From positions 1,158,001 to 1,222,000 of the forward strand of contig NZ_CP080590.1 in assembly GCF_019504385.1 (NCBI RefSeq): a stretch of 64,000 nt of DNA. Direction: 5' to 3'. Positions 35,755 through 43,794 of the stretch are shown piece after piece. Made by a program: the position numbers and the translations under genes. Numbering within the stretch: the stretch's first letter is position 1; every line of letters begins with the position of its first letter. This stretch comes from Devosia salina (GTDB taxonomy: Bacteria > Pseudomonadota > Alphaproteobacteria > Rhizobiales > Devosiaceae). Under the pieces are notes generated by a model. It searched no databases, was not told the DNA's origin, and saw only the letters and a program-made list of their open reading frames with translations.

Positions 35755-36654
35755 ATGACCACCACCACCATGCCCGGCCAGTCCACCGCCGAAATCGCCC
35801 ATGCCTATCGTCAGGAGAAGGCCAGGCGGGCGCGACGCTTGGCCATTCTCAAGCATGTCTTCCTGATCCTGACCTCGCTGGTCATGGTCTATCCGCTGCT
35901 CTGGATGCTGGCGGCCTCGCTCAAGCCGGATAACCAGATTTTCGGCGATCTGGGCCTTTGGCCCAGCGAGTTCCACTGGGAGAACTATTCAAAGGGCTGG
36001 AACGCCCTGCCGGTGAGCTTCACCACCTTTTTCTGGAATTCCACCGTCGTCACCGTGCTCTCGGTGGTCGGCAATGTGGTTTCGTGTTCCTTCGCGGCCT
36101 ATGCCTTCGCGCGGCTGGAATTTTCCGGCAAGACCATCTGGTTCGCGCTGATGATGATGACTTTGATGATCCCCTATCACGTGGTGCTCATCCCTCAGTA
36201 CATCCTGTTTCTCAATCTGGGCTGGGTGGACAGCTACCTGCCGCTGATCGTGCCGAAATTCCTGGCCGGCGACGCCTTCTTCATCTTCCTGATGATCCAG
36301 TTCTTCCGCCAATTGCCGCGCGAACTGGACGAGGCAGCGATGATCGACGGGTGCTCGCCGTTCAAGATCTATTGGGCCATCATCATGCCGTTGAGCCTGC
36401 CCGCCATGGCGACCGCAGCGATCTTCTCCTTCATCTGGACCTGGGAGGATTTCCTGGGGCCGCTGGTCTATCTCAATGACATGAAGGACTACACCGTGCC
36501 CCTGGCGCTGCGCAGCTTCATCAGCACCGACGGCGTCAGCCAGTATGGGCCGATGTTCGCCATGTCGATCCTCTCTATCCTGCCCATCCTCCTGTTCTTC
36601 CTCGTCTTCCAGCGGCTCATCATCCGCGGAATCGCGATGAGCGGGTTGAAATGA
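35755..36654 (+). CDS. Sugar ABC transporter permease (MalG/UgpE-like)
   Basis: A 299-residue permease, start ATG 35755 (MTTTTMPGQSTAEIAHAY) behind GGGGGAGAG. Its cytoplasmic N-terminus is rather long before the first helix (VFLILTSLVMVYPLLWMLAA). Other landmarks are SLKPDNQIFGDLGLWP, MTLMIPYHVVLIPQYILF and the coupling motif DEAAMIDGCSPFKIYWAIIM. Upstream in-frame codons are inside the repeat element and are not counted. Confidence 0.93.
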   Translation: MTTTTMPGQSTAEIAHAYRQEKARRARRLAILKHVFLILTSLVMVYPLLWMLAASLKPDNQIFGDLGLWPSEFHWENYSKGWNALPVSFTTFFWNSTVVTVLSVVGNVVSCSFAAYAFARLEFSGKTIWFALMMMTLMIPYHVVLIPQYILFLNLGWVDSYLPLIVPKFLAGDAFFIFLMIQFFRQLPRELDEAAMIDGCSPFKIYWAIIMPLSLPAMATAAIFSFIWTWEDFLGPLVYLNDMKDYTVPLALRSFISTDGVSQYGPMFAMSILSILPILLFFLVFQRLIIRGIAMSGLK

Positions 36655-36674
36655 GCGGACGTCCGCAGTTTTTC

Positions 36675-36789
36675 ACCTCTCCCTGTGGGGGAGAGGTCGG
36701 CGCGCAGCGCCGGGTGAGGGGGCCTTTGTCACGGCGCTTGCCAAAAGGCCCCCTCACCCCAACCCTCTCCCCCAGAGGGAGAGGGGGCC
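36675..36789. repeat. GC-rich palindromic intergenic repeat, copy 3 (variant)
   Basis: Variant arms: CACCTCTCCCTGTGGGGGAG at the left and CCCTCTCCCCCAGAGGGAG at the right, with the inner pair GTGAGGGGGCCTTT/AAAGGCCCCCTCAC. It lies between the permease and ATPase genes, ending 40 bases before the ATPase start. Confidence 0.85.
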
Positions 36790-36829
36790 TTTCGTGCTCC
36801 AAACAACACTTTTCCTGGCCGAGGTAGAC

Positions 36830-37891
36830 ATGGCATCTGTTACCCTTTCCGAAGTTCGCAAGGCCTATGCCGGTTTCGAAGTCGTTCACGGCATCGACCT
36901 CGAGGTCCAGTCCGGCGAATTCCTCGTGCTGGTCGGCCCCTCGGGCTGCGGCAAGTCCACGCTGCTCCGTATGATTGCGGGTCTCGAAGAGATCACCGAC
37001 GGCACGATTTCCATCGGGGATCGCGTGGTCAACGACCTGCCGGCCAGCCAGCGCAACCTGTCCATGGTGTTCCAATCCTACGCGCTTTATCCGCATATGA
37101 GTGTGCGCAAGAACCTGGCCTTCGGCCTCTCAAACCTGCGCATGCCCAAGGACGAGATTGCCCGCCGTGTCGCCGATGCCGCCCGCATCCTGCAGATCGA
37201 GGAATTGCTCGAACGCAAGCCACGCCAGCTCTCGGGCGGACAGAAGCAGCGCGTCGCCATCGGCCGCGCCATCGTCCGCGAGCCGCAACTGTTCCTGTTT
37301 GATGAGCCCCTGTCCAACCTCGATGCCGAGCTGCGTGTGCAGATGCGCGTCGAACTGGCCGGCCTCTACAACCGGCTGGGTACGACCATGATCTATGTGA
37401 CGCATGACCAGACCGAGGCCATGACCATGGCCACGCGCATCGCCGTTCTCAACAAAGGCAATCTCGAACAGGTCGGCACGCCCTTCGAGCTCTACAACAA
37501 TCCGCGCAACCTCTTCGTCGCCAGTTTCATCGGCTCACCCAAGATGAACCTGCTCAAGGGCACGACCTCGGGGCAGGGGATCGAGCTTGCCGGCATCGGC
37601 ACTCTGGCAACCCCGCTCAACACGACCGGCGGCGTGACCGTCGGCATCCGCCCCGAGCATCTGACGATCGACACGCAAGGCGACATTGCCGTCGAGGGCA
37701 CCATCACCCTCGTCGAATATCTGGGCAGCGAACTCTTCGTCTATGTCGCGCTGCCCAGTGGCCAGACGCTGATGGCCCAGGCGCCCGGGAATGCGCAGCA
37801 CAAGCGTGGCGACACGGTCTCTCTTGGCCTGAAGGCCGCTGACGCGCATTTCTTCAACGCCGAGGGCCTGCGCATCGAGGCGTCGACGTGA
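36830..37891 (+). CDS. Sugar ABC transporter ATPase (UgpC/MalK-like)
   Basis: A 353-residue ATPase, start ATG 36830 (MASVTLSEVRKAYAGFEVVH). Walker A GPSGCGKST, Q-loop region FQSYALYPHMSVRKNLAFGL, signature QLSGGQKQRVAIGRAI, Walker B LFLFDEPLSNLDAELR, switch YVTHDQTEAMT. The C-terminal regulatory part includes VGIRPEHL. It is the second MalK-type ATPase in the window, clearly distinct from the one at 29522. Its stop overlaps the GTG start of the glycosidase gene. Confidence 0.94.
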   Translation: MASVTLSEVRKAYAGFEVVHGIDLEVQSGEFLVLVGPSGCGKSTLLRMIAGLEEITDGTISIGDRVVNDLPASQRNLSMVFQSYALYPHMSVRKNLAFGLSNLRMPKDEIARRVADAARILQIEELLERKPRQLSGGQKQRVAIGRAIVREPQLFLFDEPLSNLDAELRVQMRVELAGLYNRLGTTMIYVTHDQTEAMTMATRIAVLNKGNLEQVGTPFELYNNPRNLFVASFIGSPKMNLLKGTTSGQGIELAGIGTLATPLNTTGGVTVGIRPEHLTIDTQGDIAVEGTITLVEYLGSELFVYVALPSGQTLMAQAPGNAQHKRGDTVSLGLKAADAHFFNAEGLRIEAST

Positions 37892-39534
37892 TCCCTCCAC
37901 TGCTTGAGCAATTGCGGGCGACCGATGTCGCCGAAAAAGTCGGCCCGCTCGCCAAGCCCGCCGACGCCACCCTGCTGGCCGAGTGGCAGCGCTCCGGCGT
38001 GCGCTTCGTCTCCAGCGCCGACCGGCTGACTGAGCGCTACTATGACGCCGTGCGCGAGCTTTTCGACTGCATCGCACCGGCAGCGGACGAGACGCCGATC
38101 CTTCACGAGGGGGGCATCTATCACGGCTGCTGGCTGGAAAGCACCGGCACCATCAATGCCGAGCTGCTGAGCCGCTTCCTGCCCTCGATCACCACGGCGA
38201 CCTATTCGGCCTTCGCCCGCTTCCAGCGCGAGGATGGCCTTTTCCCCTACAAGGTCACCCCACAGGGGCCGGCCTTCAACCAGATCCAGCTGGTGACCCC
38301 GCTGGCGCGCTCGGTCTGGAACCACTTCCGGCTCAACAGGCTGGACGATGACTGGCTGAGCCAGATGTTCGGCGCCATGTCGCGTTACGACGCCTGGCTC
38401 GCACGCTATCGCAACACGTTGGGCACCGGCGCCGTCGAGGCCTTTTCGACCTATGACACCGGCCACGATCTGTCGTCGCGCTTCTGGCATGTGCCCGATA
38501 GCCCCTTTGGCAATGACCCCACGCGCTATGATCTGGACAACCCGATCCTGCCCTTCATCGCCCCGGATCTGACGGCGAATGTCGCCTGCCAGCGCGACTA
38601 TCTCGGCGCAATTGCCGACCATCTGGGCGGCGACGCCAATGCCTGGCGGCTCAAGGCCGGAGCAAGTCGTGCCGCGCTCTATGCGCAGTGCTACGATCCC
38701 GAAGATGGCTTCTTCTACGACCGCGACCGCCATGGCCGCGTCGTCCGCATCCAGTCCGACAACCTTCTGCGGGTGCTGGCCTGCGAGATCGGAGATGCGG
38801 ACAACTTTGCCAAAGCACTCGAGCGATACCTGCTCAACACACGGAAATTCTTTGCCAAATTCCCCGTGACTTCGATGGCGCTCGACGATCCCCGCTTCGA
38901 CCCCAATTTCGGCCAGAACAGTTGGAACGGGCCGACGAACGTCCTCAGTCTCATCCGCGCGCCCCACGCGTTCGAGCACCATGGACGTCATGTGGAACTG
39001 AGCTGGATCCTGCAGCCGACCCTGTCTGCCCTCTTTGCCACCGACCGGTTTCCGCAGACGCTTAACCCCTATACAGGCGCGGCCGGCTTCACCGAAAAGT
39101 ACTCCCCCTCCATCCTGTGCCTGCTCGACTTCATCGAGCGCCTCTCCGGCATCCTGCCGCGGCCGGAGGGGGCATTGTGGTTCACCGGATTATTGCCGAA
39201 GCCTGCAACGCACCGATACGAAGCTTGGGAAACCGCCTATGGACGCCGGGTCGATGGGGTGGAATTCGAGCTCGTCAATACGCAGGAGGGCAGCGAGATC
39301 TGGTGCGACGGCGGACTGCTCGGCCGCTTTCCGGCCGGCATTCGCGTCGTAACCGACCGCTCCGGCGCTCTTCTCGAAATCGTCGGCCTCACCAGCCGCA
39401 CGGTGACGGGACGCCTGGAGTGGGACGGCAAATCCATCCCCGTCTCCATCGCCCCGAATGAACGCCGGCGATTCGACGCTGGCACATGTGTCTCCACCAG
39501 CGCACCGGGATTGGTCTTGCCGAGTTTCGGATAA
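37888..39534 (+). CDS. (Alpha/alpha)6-barrel glycoside hydrolase (MGH1-like/GH63-like)
   Basis: A 548-residue protein with GTG start at 37888 overlapping the ATPase stop. It resembles trehalase/GH63 clan proteins: HEGGIYHGCWLESTG, FARFQREDGLFPYKVTPQG, STYDTGHDLSSRFWHVPDS, CYDPEDGFFYDRDRHGR and FGQNSWNGPTNVLSLI. About 100 residues at the C-terminus form a beta domain. No signal peptide is present, so it acts on imported sugars. Coupling to the transporter suggests it hydrolyses the transported glucoside or mannoside. The exact family and catalytic residues are not assigned. Confidence 0.75.
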   Translation: MIPPLLEQLRATDVAEKVGPLAKPADATLLAEWQRSGVRFVSSADRLTERYYDAVRELFDCIAPAADETPILHEGGIYHGCWLESTGTINAELLSRFLPSITTATYSAFARFQREDGLFPYKVTPQGPAFNQIQLVTPLARSVWNHFRLNRLDDDWLSQMFGAMSRYDAWLARYRNTLGTGAVEAFSTYDTGHDLSSRFWHVPDSPFGNDPTRYDLDNPILPFIAPDLTANVACQRDYLGAIADHLGGDANAWRLKAGASRAALYAQCYDPEDGFFYDRDRHGRVVRIQSDNLLRVLACEIGDADNFAKALERYLLNTRKFFAKFPVTSMALDDPRFDPNFGQNSWNGPTNVLSLIRAPHAFEHHGRHVELSWILQPTLSALFATDRFPQTLNPYTGAAGFTEKYSPSILCLLDFIERLSGILPRPEGALWFTGLLPKPATHRYEAWETAYGRRVDGVEFELVNTQEGSEIWCDGGLLGRFPAGIRVVTDRSGALLEIVGLTSRTVTGRLEWDGKSIPVSIAPNERRRFDAGTCVSTSAPGLVLPSFG

Positions 39535-39562
39535 ACCTTGCTCACGCTGCAATCACCGCGCC

Positions 39563-39585
39563 GCCCTCGGGCATGACCCGAGGGC
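39563..39585. terminator. Hairpin after the glycosidase gene
   Basis: Perfect 9-bp stem GCCCTCGGG/CCCGAGGGC with loop CATGA, 28 bases past the glycosidase stop. There is no U-run. It probably ends the sugar operon, though it could be a short REP-like element. Confidence 0.45.
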
Positions 39586-39806
39586 CAGTCGACGCCCGTA
39601 CAACTCATGGAGCCCGCTGCAACTGGTCCTCTGGACAGGCGGGGGACGGCATTGTGGGCATTCTTGCACCGCGTGAAGCCCAGCACAGGAACCTTGCCCA
39701 CGCCCATCCGAAAGGCGTAGCCTCCGTGACAGGACAGTGACAGGGAGCGGGCCTAAGCTCCCGGATACGGACGCAACGACGTTCGCAATTGTTCTAGGGA
39801 GGATCT

Positions 39807-40745
39807 ATGAACAAGCTGCTTCTCGCGGCGCTGGTGTCCAGCGCCATTGCCATTCCCGCTTATGCGGCCGATTACACCATCATGGCGCCGGCTTCGCCCG
39901 GTGGTGGCTGGGACCAGACGGCCCGCTCCATGCAGCAGGCCCTGACCGAGGAAGGCATTTCGGGCAATGTGCAGGTGACCAACGTCCCCGGTGCCGGTGG
40001 CACTATCGGACTTGCCCAGTTTGCCACCCAGGAAAACGGCAACCCCAACGCTCTGATCGTGGGCGGCTACGTGATGGTCGGCGCTATCCTGACCAACATG
40101 TCGCCCGTCACGCTTGAGAACGTCACCCCGATCGCCCGCCTGATCGGTGAATCGGACGTGATCGTGGTGCCCGCCAATTCCGAACTCCAGACCATGGATG
40201 ACCTGGTGGCCAAGCTCAAGGCCGATCCGGGCGCCGTTGCCTGGGCCGGTGGTTCGGCCGGTGGCGTCGACCACATTGCGGCTGGTCTCATCGCCAAGGC
40301 CGTTGGTGTTGATCCGACCCAGGTCAACTACATCGCCTATTCGGGCGGTGGCGAGGCCCTCGCGGCCGTGCTTGGCGGCCAGGTTACCGTCGGTATCTCG
40401 GGATATGGCGAATTCGAATCGCAGATCGCTGCCGGCGAGCTGCGTGCCCTGGCCGTGACCGGCGCCGATGAAGTCGACGGCATTCCGACTCTCAAGGAAT
40501 CCAATGTCGACGTGAATGTGGAGAACTGGCGTATGGTCGCCGCGGCTCCCGGCATCACCGATGAACAGAAGGCCGCGATCACGGCCGACATCGAAAAGAT
40601 GGCGTCGTCCGACACCTGGAAGTCGATCATGGAAACCAATGGCTGGCAGGACATGTACATGTCCGGCGCCGATTTCGATGCCCAGCTTGCCAAGGATATC
40701 GAATCGACCACCGCCGTTCTCAAAGACATCGGCCTGGTGCAATGA
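39807..40745 (+). CDS. tctC: Tripartite tricarboxylate transporter binding protein TctC
   Basis: A 312-residue periplasmic binding protein for citrate-like tricarboxylates. A Sec signal spans residues 1-20 (MNKLLLAALVSSAIAIPAYA). The Bug-fold motifs are IMAPASPGGGWDQTARSMQQ, NVPGAGGTIGLAQF, VAWAGGSAGGVDHIAAGLIA and AYSGGGEALAAVLGGQVTVG. An AGGGAGGA ribosome site precedes ATG 39807. It overlaps tctB by ATGA. A TctDE-like system lies 1 kb beyond tctA. Confidence 0.95.
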   Translation: MNKLLLAALVSSAIAIPAYAADYTIMAPASPGGGWDQTARSMQQALTEEGISGNVQVTNVPGAGGTIGLAQFATQENGNPNALIVGGYVMVGAILTNMSPVTLENVTPIARLIGESDVIVVPANSELQTMDDLVAKLKADPGAVAWAGGSAGGVDHIAAGLIAKAVGVDPTQVNYIAYSGGGEALAAVLGGQVTVGISGYGEFESQIAAGELRALAVTGADEVDGIPTLKESNVDVNVENWRMVAAAPGITDEQKAAITADIEKMASSDTWKSIMETNGWQDMYMSGADFDAQLAKDIESTTAVLKDIGLVQ

Positions 40746-41224
40746 GTTCCGGCACCAACCTTCAGCGCCGCCCCGATGGGGCGGCGCTTGTCATTGCCGT
40801 GATCCTGCTGGCCATCTCCCTCGTCATTTTCTGGCAGACCAGCACCATGCGCCTGCCGCCGCTGCAGGCGCGGGTCGGGCCCCAGGTCTTCCCCTATGGC
40901 ATTGCGGCCGGGCTGTTCCTTCTCTCCATCGGCACCGCCATTTCCGCCTGGCGCGGAAATTTCCCCGCCCGCACCCGGGATAATTACGGGCCCGTCCTTT
41001 GGGTCATTGCCGGTTTGCTGGGACAGATCACGCTGGTCTCCTGGGCCGGGTTTTCCATCGGCACCGGCGTATTGGTGGCCTGCACCACCAAGGCCTTCGG
41101 GCGCGGTCCGCTGTGGTTCACCTTCCTGTGCGGCACGGCTTTCGCCTTCGTCATCTGGTTCATCTTCGCTCGCGGACTGCAGCTTTCGCTGCCCACCGGC
41201 CCGCTTGAGCGCCTCATTCCCTGA
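40742..41224 (+). CDS. tctB: Tripartite tricarboxylate transporter small membrane subunit TctB
   Basis: A 160-residue protein with four predicted helices: AALVIAVILLAISLVIFWQT, the GIAAGLFLLSIGTAISAW region, PVLWVIAGLLGQITLVSWAG and a C-terminal FLCGTAFAFVIWFIFARGL. The last ends with LQLSLPTGPLE, a usual TctB finish. It is translationally coupled to tctC and followed 15 bases later by tctA. Confidence 0.94.
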   Translation: MSSGTNLQRRPDGAALVIAVILLAISLVIFWQTSTMRLPPLQARVGPQVFPYGIAAGLFLLSIGTAISAWRGNFPARTRDNYGPVLWVIAGLLGQITLVSWAGFSIGTGVLVACTTKAFGRGPLWFTFLCGTAFAFVIWFIFARGLQLSLPTGPLERLIP

Positions 41225-41239
41225 TCGGGTAGCACGACC

Positions 41240-42787
41240 ATGGACACATTCGGCCTTCTCGCCAACGGCCTCGCGGCCGCGCTGCAATGGCAGAACCTCA
41301 TCTATGCCTTTATCGGCGTGACCCTGGGCACCGCCGTGGGCGTTCTGCCCGGCATCGGCCCGGCGCTCACCGTGGCGCTGTTGCTGCCCGTTACCTACCG
41401 CCTCGACCCTGCCGGCTCGCTGATCATGTTCGCCGGCATCTATTATGGCGGCATGTATGGCGGCTCGACGACCTCCATCCTGCTCAATACGCCAGGCGAA
41501 AGTGCCTCTATCGTCACCGCACTCGAGGGCAACAAGATGGCGCGCAAGGGCAGGGGTGGTCCAGCCCTTGCCACGGCGGCCATCGGCTCCTTTGTAGCAG
41601 GCCTGATCGCCACGCTGGCCCTGGCCTTTGTCGCCCCCTGGGTGGTCCGCATCGCCATCGCCTTCGGTCCGGCCGATTATTTTGCGCTGATGGTCCTGGC
41701 CTTCGTGACCGTTTCGGCCGCCTTTGGCGACAGTCCGCTGCGCGGCATCACCGCGCTGTTCATCGGGCTGGGCCTGGGGGTCATCGGCATCGACCTGCAG
41801 ACCGGCCAGGCGCGCCTTTCCTTCGGCGTTCCCGATCTTCTCGATGGGATCGAGGTGACCACCCTGGCGGTGGCGCTATTTGCCATCGGCGAGACCCTTG
41901 CCATCGCGGCCACCGCCGCCAACGTCAAGGACGAGATCATCGCGGTCAAGGGTTCGATCTGGATGACCGTGCAGGACTGGAAGCGCTCCTGGCCCGCCTG
42001 GCTGCGCGGCGGACTCATCGGTTTCCCGATCGGCGCAATGCCCGCCGGCGGCGCCGAGATCGGCACCTTCTTCTCCTATGCCGCCGAGCGCCGTCTCTCC
42101 AAGCATCCCGAGGAATTCGGCGAGGGCGCCATCGAGGGCGTGGCCGGACCGGAGGCCGCCAACAATGCCTCCGCCGCCGGTACCCTGGTGCCGCTGCTGA
42201 CACTGGGCCTGCCGACCTCAGCAACCGCCGCCATCATGCTGGCCGGTTTCCAGCAGTTCGGCCTGCAGCCCGGCCCCCTGCTGTTCACCAGCAATGCGCC
42301 GCTGGTCTGGGCGCTGATTGCCAGCCTGCTCGTCGCCAATTTCATGCTTCTGGTGCTCAACCTGCCGCTGATCGGTCTCTGGGTTAAGCTCCTCACCATT
42401 CCCAAGCCCTGGCTCTATGCGGGCATCTTGCTCTTTGCCACGCTCGGCACGCTTGGGGCCAATGGCGCCATGTCGGGGACCCTGGGGCCGATCCACTTTT
42501 CGTTCGAGCTGATGATGCTGCTGGGCTTCGGCATATTGGGCTATGTCCTGCGCCGCTTCGGCTATCCCATCGCGCCGGTTGTGATCGGCCTCATTCTCGG
42601 GCCGCTGGCCGAGCAGCAATTGCGCCGCGCGCTGGCGATCAGCCAGGGCGACCCGATGATCCTGGTGCATTCGCCGCTGGCCATCGGCCTTTACCTGGTT
42701 GCGGCCGCCGCCGTGCTGATCCCGCTCTATCTGCGCATGCGCGGCAAGGGCGAGGTCCTGAGCCAGCTCGCGGCGGACGAGGACTAG
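41240..42787 (+). CDS. tctA: Tripartite tricarboxylate transporter large membrane subunit TctA
   Basis: A 515-residue permease with about 12 helices. Conserved TctA segments are GTAVGVLPGIGPALTVALLL, YYGGMYGGSTTSILLNTPGE, GALIGFPIG-like GGLIGFPIGAMPAGGAEIG, and GVAGPEAANNASAAGTLVPL. Length and order (C-B-A) are typical. A long hairpin follows the stop and closes the operon. Confidence 0.95.
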   Translation: MDTFGLLANGLAAALQWQNLIYAFIGVTLGTAVGVLPGIGPALTVALLLPVTYRLDPAGSLIMFAGIYYGGMYGGSTTSILLNTPGESASIVTALEGNKMARKGRGGPALATAAIGSFVAGLIATLALAFVAPWVVRIAIAFGPADYFALMVLAFVTVSAAFGDSPLRGITALFIGLGLGVIGIDLQTGQARLSFGVPDLLDGIEVTTLAVALFAIGETLAIAATAANVKDEIIAVKGSIWMTVQDWKRSWPAWLRGGLIGFPIGAMPAGGAEIGTFFSYAAERRLSKHPEEFGEGAIEGVAGPEAANNASAAGTLVPLLTLGLPTSATAAIMLAGFQQFGLQPGPLLFTSNAPLVWALIASLLVANFMLLVLNLPLIGLWVKLLTIPKPWLYAGILLFATLGTLGANGAMSGTLGPIHFSFELMMLLGFGILGYVLRRFGYPIAPVVIGLILGPLAEQQLRRALAISQGDPMILVHSPLAIGLYLVAAAAVLIPLYLRMRGKGEVLSQLAADED

Positions 42788-42801
42788 CCAGAACACTTCG
42801 A

Positions 42802-42834
42802 TCTCTCCGCGGCCTGAACGCGGCCGCGGAGAGA
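42802..42834. terminator. Hairpin between tctA and the convergent secreted protein gene
   Basis: Thirteen-bp perfect stem TCTCTCCGCGGCC/GGCCGCGGAGAGA with a 7-base loop. It lacks a U-run but lies exactly between two convergent stops. Confidence 0.6.
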
Positions 42835-42847
42835 CGCCCGGGTTGGA

Positions 42848-43192
42848 TCAGCGGGAAACCAGCCCCAGTGGCCGTGACGGCGGCACTGGATCGACCGGGC
42901 CGCCGCCACCGCCGGATAGCGACTGCGGCGCCTCGTCCCGGCCCTCAAAGGCCGAATTGATATCCTGGCAGAAATCCGTGGTGTTCTCGGGGTCAGTCAG
43001 CTTGCACTCGGCCTTGTAGTTGCCGCGCGTATCGCATTCGAGTTCGTCCTGCCCATTGGGCAATGAATACTCGAAGCAGATAATGTCGTCGTCATCCGCA
43101 ATGGCAGCACTGGGTGCCATCGGGATCATGGCGAGCAGGGCGCCGAGGGTCAGGGCGACAGCGCTCATGGCGCGGAGTTCGATGGTATTCAT
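42848..43192 (-). CDS. Small secreted cysteine-containing protein, unknown function
   Basis: A 114-residue protein from ATG 43192 behind GAGGAGACC. A Sec signal covers about residues 1-32 (MNTIELRAMSAVALTLGALL, likely cleavage after AIA). The mature part starts with an acidic DDDD run and holds four cysteines (IICFEYS, ELECDT, AECKLT, DFCQDI), which could form two disulfides. A Gly/Pro-rich tail ends it. I do not recognise a family. Longer in-frame starts have no ribosome site. Confidence 0.6.
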   Translation of the reverse strand: MNTIELRAMSAVALTLGALLAMIPMAPSAAIADDDDIICFEYSLPNGQDELECDTRGNYKAECKLTDPENTTDFCQDINSAFEGRDEAPQSLSGGGGGPVDPVPPSRPLGLVSR

Positions 43193-43321
43193 GGTCGGTC
43201 TCCTCATCAGCGGGTTGGGGTAACCCGGCTTGTTTTCGATGACCGCCTTATTCGCCATGATGCTTGAACCCGGGATGAGATTGGCTTTCACCTCGCGTTC
43301 AGGCGCGCGCGAAAAATGCGA

Positions 43322-43361
43322 AAAGCCCGACTGCCAGGGAGGAGCCTGGCAGTCGGGCTTT
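43322..43361 (-). terminator. Strong Rho-independent terminator
   Basis: Perfect 17-bp stem (AAAGCCCGACTGCCAGG with its complement at 43345-43361) and 6-base loop. On the minus strand it is followed by TCGCATTTTTCG. It terminates the 57-residue gene at 43448-43621. Confidence 0.85.
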
Positions 43362-43447
43362 GTCATATCGGCCTGTGGCGTGGGGCTTCCGGAGGGAGGG
43401 CCTGAGCCCCATTGCCTGCCTATGCTCAACGCCGGGAAGAGCGGAGC

Positions 43448-43621
43448 TTAGAGCTTGCCGATGTTGCGGAACGCGACCGGGTCGATACCCAGGGTGTCCA
43501 GGTGCTTGGCCTTGGGCGCCCGTCCCGCTTCAACCGCCGCCGACACAGCAGCAGCGCTGCCGAACACGGTGGCAAAAGTGTCGAGGGTCGCAAAGAACTT
43601 GTTCTTGCGCGGGGTGCTCAT
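43448..43621 (-). CDS. Small conserved-type protein, 57 aa
   Basis: The minus strand encodes a 57-residue protein starting MSTPRKNKFFATLDTFATVF at ATG 43621 and ending DPVAFRNIGKL at a TAA. AGGAAGGAT precedes the start. The Ala-rich middle GSAAAVSAAVEAGRAPKAKH and the C-terminal LGIDPVAFRNIG resemble short proteins common in Hyphomicrobiales, from memory. A very strong terminator follows. Function is unknown. Too short for many gene callers, but the start, codon pattern and terminator agree. Confidence 0.75.
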   Translation of the reverse strand: MSTPRKNKFFATLDTFATVFGSAAAVSAAVEAGRAPKAKHLDTLGIDPVAFRNIGKL

Positions 43622-43794
43622 TTTCCAATCCTTCCTGTCCGACCCGGATGATCCCGGTCGTTTCCATGCCCAATAGATGGACCTCGTCCTGCCGGATCGG
43701 TAGGGGTCGATTGTTCACCCCAGCCATGCATTGAGGGAAAATCTTCTCCTGACGTCACCGGGCCATGCCGAGCGGCGAAGTCAGGGGCCGTGAC

